From positions 247,845 through 311,844 of the forward strand of contig NZ_QVML01000001.1 in the NCBI RefSeq assembly GCF_010501015.1: a stretch of DNA of 64,000 nucleotides. Reading direction: 5' to 3'. The stretch is from Bacteroides sp. 214. GTDB lineage: Bacteria; Bacteroidota; Bacteroidia; Bacteroidales; Bacteroidaceae. Numbering within the stretch: the stretch's first letter is position 1; every line of letters starts with the position of its first letter. Made by a program: the position numbers and the translations under genes. Positions 32,860 to 42,523 of the stretch are shown here, one piece after another. The notes beneath the pieces were generated by a model. That model saw only the letters and a list, made by a program, of their open reading frames with translations. It was not told the origin of the DNA and ran no database searches.

Positions 32860-35800
32860 ATGAATAGACACGCAGCTATAATTATCTTATTGTTGTTTAG
32901 CGTTCTGCAAGCTACGGCTTCTATCGAAATACGTTCACGACAAGTAACCATTGCCGATGGACTTGCCAATAATACAGTGCGTTGTTTTACACAAGATAGC
33001 AAAGGTTTCATCTGGATGGGCACACTCAATGGCTTGAACCGTTATGATGGTAACTCCTTCCTTTCTTATTATCCCTCGCACGACAATCCGCTCTCACTTA
33101 TGGGTTGGAAAGTTTATAGTCTGGAAGAAGATAAAAATGGCTTTCTTTGGATACATCTTTCCTCCGAGCATCATAGCTGTTTCGACCTTAAGACAGCTTC
33201 TTTTGTAGATTATACCGCTACAGGCGATATGGACGAGCGTTATTCCAAGAATATACTCTTCTCCAATGGGGATGCTTGGATGTGGCACGATCGTAACGGA
33301 GCACGAAGAACTACTTATAACAATGGCAATTTTACTTCGGTAGCCTATAAAAAAGAAAAAGGGAACCTGCCACACAATACAGTAAACTTTGTTTTTGAAG
33401 AAAAGGGTAACGCATGGTTGGGTACAGCCAAAGGATTACTTTTGGTAACACGCGACGCGGAACTTCTGGTCGATAATAAAGAGAACCTTAACCATGCCGT
33501 AGAATATGATGGCGGAATCTATTTCTATTCAAACGATAACCAAATTTTTCGTTATGATAGTAATTCGCAGCAGTTGCAGCAGTTGGGCGGTTTGCCTACC
33601 GATGAAAAAATAATCAGCGATTATCTGCAACTGGGTAACCTGTGGGTGCTTTTTACTTCCAACGGTATTTATACCTACGACTTTACCACACAAAAGTTAA
33701 AAGCATCTCCCGAGTTTCTGAAAGGAGATGTTCGGAGTGGCGAAGTTCTGAGAGATAACAAAGGAAACTATTGGGTGTACAACCACACAGGCAAAGTGTG
33801 GTACATCAACAAAGAGACCGCTAAGAAAAAACAACTGGAACTCATCCCTGCCGAAAAGATGGGCTACATAGACCTTGAACGTTATCGCGTGGTACACGAC
33901 TCGCGAGATGTTATTTGGATTTCCACTTACGGAAACGGGCTCTATGCGTATGATTTACTCAAAGACGAACTTAATCATTATACCACCGGAGTAGGAAGTG
34001 GTGGCTTTATTGGCTCTAATTATTTACTCGGTGTAATGGAAGACCGTTCGGGCGAAATATGGGTAAGTGCGGAGTTCTCGGGCATTTCGCGCATTAATAT
34101 TATTAACGAAGGGTCATTCCGTTATTTCCCCGAAGACCCTACACTCTTCGACCGTTCCAATACTGTGAGGCTCATATCGCGAATGCACGAGGATGAACTT
34201 TGGGTAGCTACACGCAGAGGCGGGCTTTATATTTACGATTTGCAGCTTAACTTAAAGCGTTCGCGCAAGGACTTCAAAGCCAATGTTTACGCGGCCATCA
34301 AAGATAGAAAAGGCAGAGTTTGGTTGGGCACACGTGGAGATGGTATCTCGATAGATGGTGTTTGGTATCGAAACAATCCTCATGATGGCGAATCGCTCAA
34401 TAATGATAATATATTCTGCCTCTTTGAAGATAGCAAAGAGCGTATGTGGGTCGGTACATTCAATGGCGGATTGGCATTAGCCATGCATACCGCGCAAGGT
34501 TATAAGTTCCGCCATTTTCTAAATAAGAGTTACGGACAGCGACAAATCCGTTTTATTTGCGAAGATAAAAACAGCATGATTTGGGTGGGTACAAGCGAAG
34601 GTGTGTACATCTTTAACCCCGAAGAGTTGCTGCAAGACTCCGAACGGTATTATCATTATAGCTACAATGGCGGCAAATTGAATGGCGATGAAATTAAGTA
34701 TCTGATGACCGACAGTAAGGGGAAGGTCTGGATTTCGGCTGCTGGTGCGGGCTTTAGTGTATGTGAACCGGGTGGTGACTACAGCTCTCTGGAGTTTAAG
34801 CACTATAATACAAAAGATGGTTTGTGCAATAATGTTGTTCAGTCCATTGTAGAAGATAAAGAGGGGAATGTGTGGTTGGCAACCGAATATGGTATCTCAA
34901 GGTATATTCCTACGCTGGATATCTTTGAAAATTATTATCTTTCGGCGTCGTCGCAAGGCAATGTTTGCATAGAGGGAGCGGCATACCATCGAGAAAACGG
35001 AGATATTCTTTTAGGAACCGACCATGGTTTTATCTCTTTCAATCCCAAGGCGATGAAGAAACAATCGTCTTCTTTCCCCGTGGTCTTTACCAACCTGCAT
35101 GTAAATGGAACAAATATGCTTCCGGGCGATGAAGGCTCAATTCTTAGTAAATCTTTGGCATATACGGATGGCATAAAGTTGAAGAGTTACCAGAACTCTA
35201 TTCAGGTGGATTTCTCTTCGTTTAACTATGCCGATGCCAATATGACAAAATATTCGTATCAGTTACAGGGCTATGATAAAGAATGGAGTGCGCCTTCGTC
35301 GTTGAATTTTGCCGCATACAAGCAACTGCCTCCGGGTAAGTACGAGCTGTTGGTGAAGTCGGGCAATAGTCAGGGCTTGTGGAATAGTGAGGTTGCCAAA
35401 TTGCAGATTGTTATTACGCCTCCTTTTTATAAGAGTGGATGGGCGTTCTTAATTTATGCTTTGTTGATAGGATTGGTGTTGTTCTTTACGTCGCGTATCT
35501 TGCGCAATTTCCACCGGTTGAACAATAAAGTAGTAATTGAAAAAGAATTAACTGAATACAAATTGGTATTCTTTACTAATATATCGCACGAATTTCGTAC
35601 TCCACTTACCCTGATACAGGGAGCGTTGGAGCGTATTAACCGTCAGGGAACCCCAAGTAAGGAAATAGCTTATCCGCTACAAATTATGGAGAAAAATACC
35701 CGTCGCATGCTGAGGCTGATTGATCAGTTGTTGGAATTTCGTAAGATGCAGCACAACAAACTGGCACTTTCCTTAGAGAAAACCGACGTAATGGGTATGG

Positions 35801-37113
35801 TGTACGAAGTGTTCCTTAGTTTTGGAGATATGGCAGAGTCCAAGAACATCGACTTCCAGTTTATTCCTTCCAGCACCACGTTGAAGATGTATATTGATAA
35901 AGGGAAGCTCGATAAAATAACTTACAATCTGCTTTCCAACGCATTCAAATATACCCCAAGGGGCGGTAAAATTTGCCTGTATGTAACAGAAGGTACCGAA
36001 CGGAATATCCTCGAAATAAAAGTAACCGATAATGGTGTGGGTATTTCCAAAGAGAAACGTGGCGAACTTTTCAAACGATTTATGCAAAGCAACTTCTCTA
36101 ACGAGAGTGTAGGAGTGGGGTTACACCTCACACTCGAACTGGTACAAGTGCATAAAGGAGAAATATCATACGATGAAAACGAAGGAGGAGGCTCTGTCTT
36201 CACCGTGAACCTGCCTCTGGGTATTGATCTTTACGAAGAAAAAGACTTCCTCACTTCTGATAGTGCTTTGCTGAAAGATGATAAAAAAGAACCGTTCGTA
36301 ACCGATGCCGCTCTTGCGCTGAAGGAGTTTAAGATTAACCCGCTCAACAAACAAAAGATACTCGTCATTGAAGATGATGTGGATGTGCGTCAATACCTTA
36401 TCGAAGAGCTGGGCAATTACTTCTTTGTAGAGAGTGCCGACAATGGTATAGATGGTTTTAAGATGGCGCAAGAGGTAGAACCCGATCTTATTGTGTGCGA
36501 TGTGCTTATGCCCGGCATGAATGGATACGAGGTAACCCGCAAGTTGAAAGCCGAATTTACTACCAGTCACGTTCCGGTTATTCTTCTTACTGCTCTAGGA
36601 TTGCCCGAAAACCATCTGGAAGGTATTGAAAGTGGTGCGGATGCCTATTTGTTTAAGCCTTTCAGCATACGTTTATTACTTACCCGTATCATTAAAATAC
36701 TGGAACAGCGCGAACGATTACGCGAAAAGTTCTCGGAAGAACCGGGTATTCTCCGCACAGCGGTATATACTTCTAATCGCGACAAAGACTTTGTTGAAGG
36801 ACTTCACAACGTACTCGAAGATAATCTCAGCAATTCACATTTCTCTGTAGATGAATTTGCTACGATGATGAACGTGGGACGAACCATTTTCTATAAAAAA
36901 GTAAAAGGAGTAACAGGCTATTCTCCTAATGAGTACATTCGCATTATGAGGATGAAGAAAGCTGCCGAGTTACTGCTTACAAGTAGGTTCACCGTAGCCG
37001 AGGTGTCGTATAAAGTAGGTATAGAAGATCCCTTCTATTTCAGTAAATGCTTCAAAATACAGTTTGGTGTAGCACCTTCGGTCTATATGAAAGAAGGTGA
37101 AAAAAGCCAGTGA
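32860..37113 (+). CDS. Hybrid two-component system regulator (HTCS) of PUL B
   Basis: A 1417-residue inner-membrane sensor and transcription factor. Order: signal peptide (~1-20); two beta-propellers of Reg_prop repeats (~25-770; GFIWMGTLNGLNRYDG and VWLGTRGDG types); Y_Y_Y domain (~790-860); one TM helix (~865-885); HisKA with His910 (NISHEFRTPLT); HATPase with the NLLSNAFKYTP N-box (~1026) and G-boxes; receiver with phosphoacceptor Asp1214 (VCDVLMPGMNG); C-terminal AraC-type HTH (~1310-1410). HTCS proteins bind oligosaccharides in the periplasm and activate their PUL. Its place after rhaM indicates an RG-I-derived ligand. All key residues look intact. Confidence 0.96.
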   Translation: MNRHAAIIILLLFSVLQATASIEIRSRQVTIADGLANNTVRCFTQDSKGFIWMGTLNGLNRYDGNSFLSYYPSHDNPLSLMGWKVYSLEEDKNGFLWIHLSSEHHSCFDLKTASFVDYTATGDMDERYSKNILFSNGDAWMWHDRNGARRTTYNNGNFTSVAYKKEKGNLPHNTVNFVFEEKGNAWLGTAKGLLLVTRDAELLVDNKENLNHAVEYDGGIYFYSNDNQIFRYDSNSQQLQQLGGLPTDEKIISDYLQLGNLWVLFTSNGIYTYDFTTQKLKASPEFLKGDVRSGEVLRDNKGNYWVYNHTGKVWYINKETAKKKQLELIPAEKMGYIDLERYRVVHDSRDVIWISTYGNGLYAYDLLKDELNHYTTGVGSGGFIGSNYLLGVMEDRSGEIWVSAEFSGISRINIINEGSFRYFPEDPTLFDRSNTVRLISRMHEDELWVATRRGGLYIYDLQLNLKRSRKDFKANVYAAIKDRKGRVWLGTRGDGISIDGVWYRNNPHDGESLNNDNIFCLFEDSKERMWVGTFNGGLALAMHTAQGYKFRHFLNKSYGQRQIRFICEDKNSMIWVGTSEGVYIFNPEELLQDSERYYHYSYNGGKLNGDEIKYLMTDSKGKVWISAAGAGFSVCEPGGDYSSLEFKHYNTKDGLCNNVVQSIVEDKEGNVWLATEYGISRYIPTLDIFENYYLSASSQGNVCIEGAAYHRENGDILLGTDHGFISFNPKAMKKQSSSFPVVFTNLHVNGTNMLPGDEGSILSKSLAYTDGIKLKSYQNSIQVDFSSFNYADANMTKYSYQLQGYDKEWSAPSSLNFAAYKQLPPGKYELLVKSGNSQGLWNSEVAKLQIVITPPFYKSGWAFLIYALLIGLVLFFTSRILRNFHRLNNKVVIEKELTEYKLVFFTNISHEFRTPLTLIQGALERINRQGTPSKEIAYPLQIMEKNTRRMLRLIDQLLEFRKMQHNKLALSLEKTDVMGMVYEVFLSFGDMAESKNIDFQFIPSSTTLKMYIDKGKLDKITYNLLSNAFKYTPRGGKICLYVTEGTERNILEIKVTDNGVGISKEKRGELFKRFMQSNFSNESVGVGLHLTLELVQVHKGEISYDENEGGGSVFTVNLPLGIDLYEEKDFLTSDSALLKDDKKEPFVTDAALALKEFKINPLNKQKILVIEDDVDVRQYLIEELGNYFFVESADNGIDGFKMAQEVEPDLIVCDVLMPGMNGYEVTRKLKAEFTTSHVPVILLTALGLPENHLEGIESGADAYLFKPFSIRLLLTRIIKILEQRERLREKFSEEPGILRTAVYTSNRDKDFVEGLHNVLEDNLSNSHFSVDEFATMMNVGRTIFYKKVKGVTGYSPNEYIRIMRMKKAAELLLTSRFTVAEVSYKVGIEDPFYFSKCFKIQFGVAPSVYMKEGEKSQ

Positions 37114-37139
37114 GAAAATTAATTTTCTCACTGGCTTTT
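37102..37139. terminator. Perfect 19-bp palindromic bidirectional terminator overlapping the HTCS stop codon
   Basis: Arms 37102-37120 and 37121-37139 are perfect reverse complements (AAAAGCCAGTGAGAAAATT on the left). They give A-stem-T structures in both directions and lie between convergent HTCS (+) and GH106 (-) genes. The HTCS stop codon (37111-37113) is inside the left arm. Confidence 0.9.
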
Positions 37140-37161
37140 ATGACAAAACTGACTGTAATCT

Positions 37162-39909
37162 TTACTTCTTTGCAGTGTATATTTTTACAGGTCTCAGTAA
37201 TCCGCTTGGCACAGGTGCCCAATGTGCGTAGCCCGTTGCTTTATAATGTATATCTACCACATTGATGTCTTTGAATTTCCTCCATTCAATGCCTCTTCTG
37301 TCCATATCGGCAATGCGGTTAGCGGGTAGGTTGGTTACATCTATTTCGATGGTATTTGTTCCTGATTTGAGATACTTGGCAATAGTGCATTCAAAAGGAA
37401 CTGCCCATAGTGTTGCTACTTCTTCTCCATTGATGCGTACACGCGCACTTTCGCGCACATCACCCAAATCGAGAATCCATTCGGTCTCGGCGTCGGGCAA
37501 TTCATGTTCGAACACTTCTAGTTGGAATGTGTAACGACCGGTTGCCATCGTGTTTTTAACCTGAGGAATGTTGAGTGAAGTCCACGAACCGGCAAGTACG
37601 CTTTGTACGGTGGATATCTGTGGCTCACTCTCTATGAAATTGAGTGTGAAGTAACTTTGCTCTTTGTGTAGTGCTTTGTTGTGCAGATAGCTCCATGCAG
37701 TAGCTTGCACATCGTGTGCGCTAAAGGTTTTAAGGATAGCCGATTGCCCTGAAGCTAACTGTAGATAGACCTCGGTTGCTCCATTGTTTATTCTGGTTTG
37801 TGCTTTGCCGCTCTTACCCGTCATAGGGTCGTAAATCATAGCCGACTTGGCGTGTACGCTCAGTGGCAACCATGCGTCTATTCCTTTATCATTGAGCGCA
37901 CTGATAAAGTAGTGATGTCCGTCTTTGTTTACACGGCGTATGTAACTGAGGTTTTGTTCCGTTTTCATCTTTTCGGGTTGGATACCGGTTTGCGCCAGTG
38001 TTTGGTTATAATCTGTCCCGAAGATAACGCGTCCTTTTCCTTGTGTACCGGCAAGTTGCTTAATGGCTTCGTTGCTTTTGTTGAAGGCTTGGCGTCTTTC
38101 TTCGATATTTCCCCATCCCGGCACATCTTCGGGGTATTGGTCGAGGAATACGATAGTAGCACCATTGCGGGCAAGTTCAAGTAATTTCTCAATAATTTCG
38201 TTGGGCATAAATTTCACGCCGGGGATAATCAGGGCTTTGTACTTTGAACCACCCGAAGTCTTCAAAGCATTGTTTTCTATTTCGAGTGATTTGATGAAGT
38301 TGTCTGATATATAATCTACGTCATATCCGCTGTTTATAATGCGGTTCACTACTTCAATGAATCGTGGGGCACGTTTTTTCATACTGTGAATATCGAACAT
38401 AAGGAGCCTGCCGCTTTGTTCGTACCACATGTCATATACGGGTAGATAGAGCAAGAAGTCGCTATCCGGTTGTCCCATTTGCAAGAAACTCTGGCAACGG
38501 GTGATGTAGTTGAAGAATGCGGGTGCGTCTTTCCAAATACTATTAGTGGGACTCATATCTATGGACGCGTAAAACTTCCATCCCGGCCACTGTGCGGTTG
38601 TGGGTGTGTAGGTTGTTCCATGAAAATACATTCTGTTTACACCCGATAAGAACATTAAATCCATGTCGGGCTTACATTGCGACAATGAGGTGCGGAAGTG
38701 TTCGGTAAGCCATGTAAATGTTTCCGAAGAAGTATAGGGCTTTCCTGCGATGTGCGCTCCCGAAGAGGCGTATTTCAACATAGAGATATCCGAATCGTTG
38801 GGACGGGTAAGAGAGTCTTTGCGCAATCCTTTGATGCCGAAATTGGATAATCCGAAACCTTCGCACTCGGGTACGTCTACGGTTGCGTAGAGGTCTATCA
38901 GGTTACCGGGTGAGCCATGTGCCTGATTACGGGTCTTTGAGCCATTCTTGTGTGCCCAGTTTGTCCATTGCCGGGTGAAGTTCTCCAACAGAAGTTCGGC
39001 TATTGTTTCGCGATAATCAGATATAATACGTGCGTGAGCGTCGGTTCTTTCTTCGGATAGAAAATCGGGCAGATGCTCTTCTAATTTATAACCACGGCGT
39101 GTGGCAAACTCTTCAAAAAGATCTTCCGTCCAATCTGCTTTGTATACCTCGTACGAATCGTTAAAGAAGTTGTGAGGATAAGATGTGTTGCTTTCTGCAA
39201 AAGCCTTCTCGAATTTTTGCAGGTAATTGCCTACAGCTTTGGCGCTGAGATGGTTCATTACATAACCTTCTCCACCGGGTGCGGCTCTCTTTACTTTTTG
39301 TCCTGTCTTACCGCAGAAGGCAGCGATGAGTTGCCAGTTACCTTTGGGGGCTTTCCAGGTTAGCTTGCCATTAACGACTTTGCTTGTTAGGTCAATGCAT
39401 ATACCTTTATCCGAAAATGCCATGAGGCGACTTAATTTGGCATAGCTACGGTCTTTCTCTTCGGTAGGAATAATTTCCAGCGAGTTTTTCTTTCCACCCC
39501 TAACGTCGTATTTACTAATGATAAGACGTGATGCCGCATCTTCAATAGACACATCCGGTCCACCAAAAGGCCAGCCGGTTCCATTGTTCATATCAATGAA
39601 CATACCTTGTTTGTTGGCTTCGGCTTCGGTATGCTTTAACATCTCCATCCACGGGGTAGAGAGGAAAGGAATTTCGTTGACTTCATTGTTCTTTACGCCA
39701 TAAATAGGAGTAATCTCTAAACTTCCCATACCGGCTGTTGCGTATGCCTCGATGTTTTTAGAAAGGCTTTCTTTGTCTACCGCACTTCCCATCCACCACC
39801 AGCGCGCGCCGGGCTTGGCTTCGGTGTTTACCGTAGGCCAGTTTATGTCTTGCGCAAATAGATTAAATGCAATAAATGCGGCTAATGCGCAGGTAAATAG
39901 TCTCTTCAT
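37162..39909 (-). CDS. Secreted GH106 alpha-L-rhamnosidase
   Basis: A 915-residue protein with a signal peptide (~1-19). The N-terminus is typical of GH106: PGARWWWMGSAVDK, GMGSLEITPIYGVKN, DMNNGTGWPFGGP. A TIM-barrel-like catalytic domain occupies about the first half, including FFNDSYEVYKADWTEDLFEEFATRRGY, and the C-terminal region is beta-rich (GH2-like jelly roll, ARVRINGEEVATLWAVPFECTI). GH106 enzymes remove terminal alpha-L-rhamnose from RG-I or RG-II fragments, which supplies RhaM. It is convergent with the HTCS; a minus-strand -7 box (TAAATTTG, 39935-39942) lies 26 bp upstream of the start. Confidence 0.92.
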   Translation of the reverse strand: MKRLFTCALAAFIAFNLFAQDINWPTVNTEAKPGARWWWMGSAVDKESLSKNIEAYATAGMGSLEITPIYGVKNNEVNEIPFLSTPWMEMLKHTEAEANKQGMFIDMNNGTGWPFGGPDVSIEDAASRLIISKYDVRGGKKNSLEIIPTEEKDRSYAKLSRLMAFSDKGICIDLTSKVVNGKLTWKAPKGNWQLIAAFCGKTGQKVKRAAPGGEGYVMNHLSAKAVGNYLQKFEKAFAESNTSYPHNFFNDSYEVYKADWTEDLFEEFATRRGYKLEEHLPDFLSEERTDAHARIISDYRETIAELLLENFTRQWTNWAHKNGSKTRNQAHGSPGNLIDLYATVDVPECEGFGLSNFGIKGLRKDSLTRPNDSDISMLKYASSGAHIAGKPYTSSETFTWLTEHFRTSLSQCKPDMDLMFLSGVNRMYFHGTTYTPTTAQWPGWKFYASIDMSPTNSIWKDAPAFFNYITRCQSFLQMGQPDSDFLLYLPVYDMWYEQSGRLLMFDIHSMKKRAPRFIEVVNRIINSGYDVDYISDNFIKSLEIENNALKTSGGSKYKALIIPGVKFMPNEIIEKLLELARNGATIVFLDQYPEDVPGWGNIEERRQAFNKSNEAIKQLAGTQGKGRVIFGTDYNQTLAQTGIQPEKMKTEQNLSYIRRVNKDGHHYFISALNDKGIDAWLPLSVHAKSAMIYDPMTGKSGKAQTRINNGATEVYLQLASGQSAILKTFSAHDVQATAWSYLHNKALHKEQSYFTLNFIESEPQISTVQSVLAGSWTSLNIPQVKNTMATGRYTFQLEVFEHELPDAETEWILDLGDVRESARVRINGEEVATLWAVPFECTIAKYLKSGTNTIEIDVTNLPANRIADMDRRGIEWRKFKDINVVDIHYKATGYAHWAPVPSGLLRPVKIYTAKK

Positions 39910-40032
39910 GATATTTGTGTATTAGTGTAATTTACAAATTTATGAAAATTGGATGAATTGCTTCTTTGTGTTTTGATAATATTTCTTTGTGATTTGACTG
40001 CTGTAAGTAAATGTATAAAAAATGTTATCAAG

Positions 40033-40081
40033 TTTGGAGTTTGCTATTCTGTTATTAACTTTGTGGCACAAAGTACTTTTA
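40033..40081 (+). promoter_or_regulatory. Consensus promoter overlapped by ACTTTG-N5-CAAAGT operator-like site (copy 1)
   Basis: TTTG (40033-40036), 19 bp, TAACTTTG (40056-40063): an exact match to the Bacteroidota promoter consensus. The palindrome ACTTTG-N5-CAAAGT (40058-40074) followed by ACTTTTA (40075-40081) covers the -7 box and predicted start. The same site recurs at 41003-41026, before creD. The winged-helix protein encoded between them is the obvious candidate repressor. Confidence 0.8.
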
Positions 40082-40091
40082 TAATGTAAGT

Positions 40092-40697
40092 ATGAACACA
40101 CATATTGATGACATAAAGCACATTCGCGAGATGATGGATAGATCATCTAAGTTTCTATCACTGAGTGGGTTATCGGGTATCATGGCAGGCGTAACAGCTA
40201 TTGCAGGCGCTGCATTTGCTTATTTTTATTTATTGCGCGACCCATCATTAACCGATTATAGTATTTGGCAAGAAATGCTTATTTTGCTTGCCGATGCGCT
40301 TGTGGTGTTATTGTTGTCTATTTCCTTTGCCGTGTATTTTTCTTGGCGTAAAGCAAAGAAGAATAACCAACCGTTATTTAACAAAGTTACCAAACGATTG
40401 CTTTACAATATGGCTATCCCTTTGTTGGCTGGAGGAATTTTCTGTTTGGTATTGTTGCTACAAGGAGAGTTGCGGATGGTCATTGCCGGTACATTACTCT
40501 TTTACGGCATTTCGTTGGTGAGTGTCTCTAAATTTACTTTCGAGGAAGTGCACTATTTAGGACTTATTGAGATAGGGTTGGGAATTACAGCTGTTATTTT
40601 TCAGCGACAGGGATTGCTCTTTTGGACATTGGGGTTTGGTGTTTGTCACATACTTTACGGCTTTATTTTGTACAAAAGGTACGAACTGAAAAAGTAA
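40092..40697 (+). CDS. Integral membrane protein, six predicted TM helices
   Basis: A 201-residue protein with hydrophobic segments near residues 25-47, 62-85, 106-126, 130-150, 155-172 and 175-195, after a polar N-terminus (DDIKHIREMMDRSSKFLSLSG). No family that I can name. Its stop codon overlaps the next start by one base (TAATG), so it is coupled to the winged-helix regulator. A membrane protein, winged-helix and CreD grouping occurs in other Bacteroidota; the membrane protein may signal envelope state. Confidence 0.75.
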   Translation: MNTHIDDIKHIREMMDRSSKFLSLSGLSGIMAGVTAIAGAAFAYFYLLRDPSLTDYSIWQEMLILLADALVVLLLSISFAVYFSWRKAKKNNQPLFNKVTKRLLYNMAIPLLAGGIFCLVLLLQGELRMVIAGTLLFYGISLVSVSKFTFEEVHYLGLIEIGLGITAVIFQRQGLLFWTLGFGVCHILYGFILYKRYELKK

Positions 40698-40987
40698 TGA
40701 AGAATATTATCGTAAATCTGAATAAGGCATTCGAGAGCCGAATACGGTTGGGCATTATGTCTATACTGTCGGTTAATGAATATGCAGATTTCAATACCAT
40801 GAAGCAGGTAATGGAGTTGACCGACGGCAACCTTGCCAGCCACCTCAAAGCTTTGGAGGGGTTGGGGTATATTCATTCCATTAAGCAGTTCATCGGACGG
40901 AAACCCAACACCCAATACTATATAACAGAAGAGGGCAAAAAAAGCTTTCAAGAACACCTGAACGCTTTGGAAGAACTATTGAAATAA
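40697..40987 (+). CDS. Winged-helix transcriptional regulator (MarR/ArsR-like)
   Basis: A 96-residue DNA-binding protein. The start ATG 40697-40699 overlaps the upstream stop. Helix-turn-helix with wing: RIRLGIMSILSVNEYADFNTMKQVMELTDGNLASHLKALEGLGYIHSIKQFIGRKPNTQYYITEEGK is the pattern of single-domain winged-helix repressors. It is expected to bind the palindrome seen at 40058-40074 and 41003-41019, giving autoregulation plus control of creD. Confidence 0.88.
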   Translation: MKNIIVNLNKAFESRIRLGIMSILSVNEYADFNTMKQVMELTDGNLASHLKALEGLGYIHSIKQFIGRKPNTQYYITEEGKKSFQEHLNALEELLK

Positions 40988-41002
40988 TTTTTTTATGCCG
41001 TT

Positions 41003-41026
41003 ACTTTGAAAAACAAAGTACTTTTA
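41003..41026 (+). promoter_or_regulatory. ACTTTG-N5-CAAAGT operator-like site (copy 2), before creD
   Basis: ACTTTG (41003-41008), five A, CAAAGT (41014-41019), ACTTTTA (41020-41026): identical half-sites, spacer length and 3' flank to copy 1 at 40058. The left half overlaps a -7-like TTACTTTG, 40 bp before the creD start. Confidence 0.75.
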
Positions 41027-41047
41027 ATAACATAAAACAGAAACAAC

Positions 41048-42364
41048 ATGGAAGCAAAAGAGAAGAAGATGGAGAAGCTATCACAGTCCATCACCGTGAA
41101 ATTAATTGTGGTATGTGTACTAACGCTATTGTTGCTGATACCCACTGCAATGATTGAGAGCCTTATTTCTGAGCGCAAACAACGCAGTGAAGAAACAGTG
41201 GAGAAGATTAACAACAAATGGAGTAGGGCGCAAGTGCTTTGTGCGCCTGTGCTCTCCATCCCTTTTACCACTACGCATGTAGATGCCAACGGAACCGTAA
41301 CTCACAATAACCATCTGTATCATATTACGCCCGAAACTTTGAATGTCGATGCCACTCTTTTCCCTGAGGAGCGTCACTACGGTATTTACAAAACAATTCT
41401 CTATAAAAGCGAACTAACACTGAATGGAGCTTTTGATATACCCGAGCTTCCCAGTGAATACAATGGTGTATTGCATTGGCATAAAGCTTATATTCGCTTA
41501 GGATTCTCGGATTTGCGTGGGGTAACCAACAATATTGAACTCAATGTTAACGGTACTTCATTCTCGGCAGCCGTTGGCAATGCGAACGATCGTTTGATGG
41601 GTAAGGAGCTTTTTGTCTATCTTGATTCGGTAATGACTGGGAAGCCAGCTACCTCTTTGGAGTATAGTTGCACTATTAACCTGAACGGGAGTAGTAGTTT
41701 GAATTTCATTCCTATAGGAAAAACCACCAAGGTACACGTGTCGGGTGCGTGGAATGCTCCGGGTTATATAGGTAATTTTACTCCGGATCATACACTCACC
41801 GAAAGTGGTTTCGAAGCCAATTGGAGCGTGCTTCGTTTCAATCGCAGCATTCCCGAAACATGGGTAGATAGTTATGTGGATGGTTTTGGTGATACATCGT
41901 TTGGGGTAAATTTGGTAGACGTGGTAGATCATTATCAACAAAATACCCGCTCGGCAAAGTATGCGTTGATGTTTGTGGCACTAACCTTTGTGGTATTCTT
42001 CTTTGTCGAGGTACTTACGAAACGAAGAATACATCCCATACAATATTTGTTGGTAGGTATTGCACTCATCCTTTTTTATAGCTTGTTATTGTCTATTTCC
42101 GAGCAAATATCCTTTGCTTGGGCATACCTGATAGCCAGTGTGTCGACCATCGGGATGATTACTCTTTATACTAAGAGCATCTTTAAGAGTTGGAGACAGA
42201 CGGGTATTCTTACATTTACATTATCACTTCTCTATATTTTCCTTTATGTGATACTCCAATTGGAGGACATCGCACTACTGATAGGAAGCATCGGATTGTT
42301 TGCTATTCTTGGGGTAATTATGTATTGTTCGCGTAAGATAAGTTGGTACAAAACAGACGTATAG
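41048..42364 (+). CDS. creD: CreD-family inner-membrane protein
   Basis: A 438-residue protein with an N-terminal TM helix (~18-40), a large periplasmic domain (~45-300; SRAQVLCAPVLSIPF and FGDTSFGVNLVDVVDHYQ are typical of CreD) and four or five C-terminal TM helices (~308-430). In Escherichia coli creD belongs to the CreBC regulon and affects envelope integrity and beta-lactam response; the biochemical function is unknown. Here there is no CreBC and the local winged-helix protein is the likely regulator. The start could be the internal Met at codon 8. Confidence 0.9.
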   Translation: MEAKEKKMEKLSQSITVKLIVVCVLTLLLLIPTAMIESLISERKQRSEETVEKINNKWSRAQVLCAPVLSIPFTTTHVDANGTVTHNNHLYHITPETLNVDATLFPEERHYGIYKTILYKSELTLNGAFDIPELPSEYNGVLHWHKAYIRLGFSDLRGVTNNIELNVNGTSFSAAVGNANDRLMGKELFVYLDSVMTGKPATSLEYSCTINLNGSSSLNFIPIGKTTKVHVSGAWNAPGYIGNFTPDHTLTESGFEANWSVLRFNRSIPETWVDSYVDGFGDTSFGVNLVDVVDHYQQNTRSAKYALMFVALTFVVFFFVEVLTKRRIHPIQYLLVGIALILFYSLLLSISEQISFAWAYLIASVSTIGMITLYTKSIFKSWRQTGILTFTLSLLYIFLYVILQLEDIALLIGSIGLFAILGVIMYCSRKISWYKTDV

Positions 42365-42373
42365 GCGTGTGAT

Positions 42374-42452
42374 TTCTGACTGTTTTTTACTTCACTTCTG
42401 ACTGGTTTTTGTTCTGTTTCTGACTGATTTTCTGTTATAAAAACAGTCAGAA
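42374..42452. repeat. 22-bp phased repeat array (TTCTGACTG)
   Basis: TTCTGACTG starts at 42374, 42396 and 42418, exactly 22 bp apart, each followed by a T-rich stretch. An inverted copy CAGTCAGAA (42444-42452) can pair with the third copy. It lies just after creD and before the hairpin at 42477. The array matches the 28186-28272 array in opposite orientation. Confidence 0.85.
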
Positions 42453-42476
42453 AATAAATTCCGGCTTCTTGTATAA

Positions 42477-42514
42477 GAAACTCCGAGAGAAGAGTAATCT
42501 TTTCTCGGAGTTTC
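42477..42514 (+). terminator. Hairpin terminator after creD
   Basis: A perfect 12-bp stem (42477-42488 with 42503-42514, core ACTCCGAGA/TCTCGGAGT), extendable inward, with a 14-nt loop and a short T-containing tail. It separates the creD unit from the promoter of the GH95-GH28 gene. Confidence 0.7.
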
Positions 42515-42523
42515 TTGCAATAT

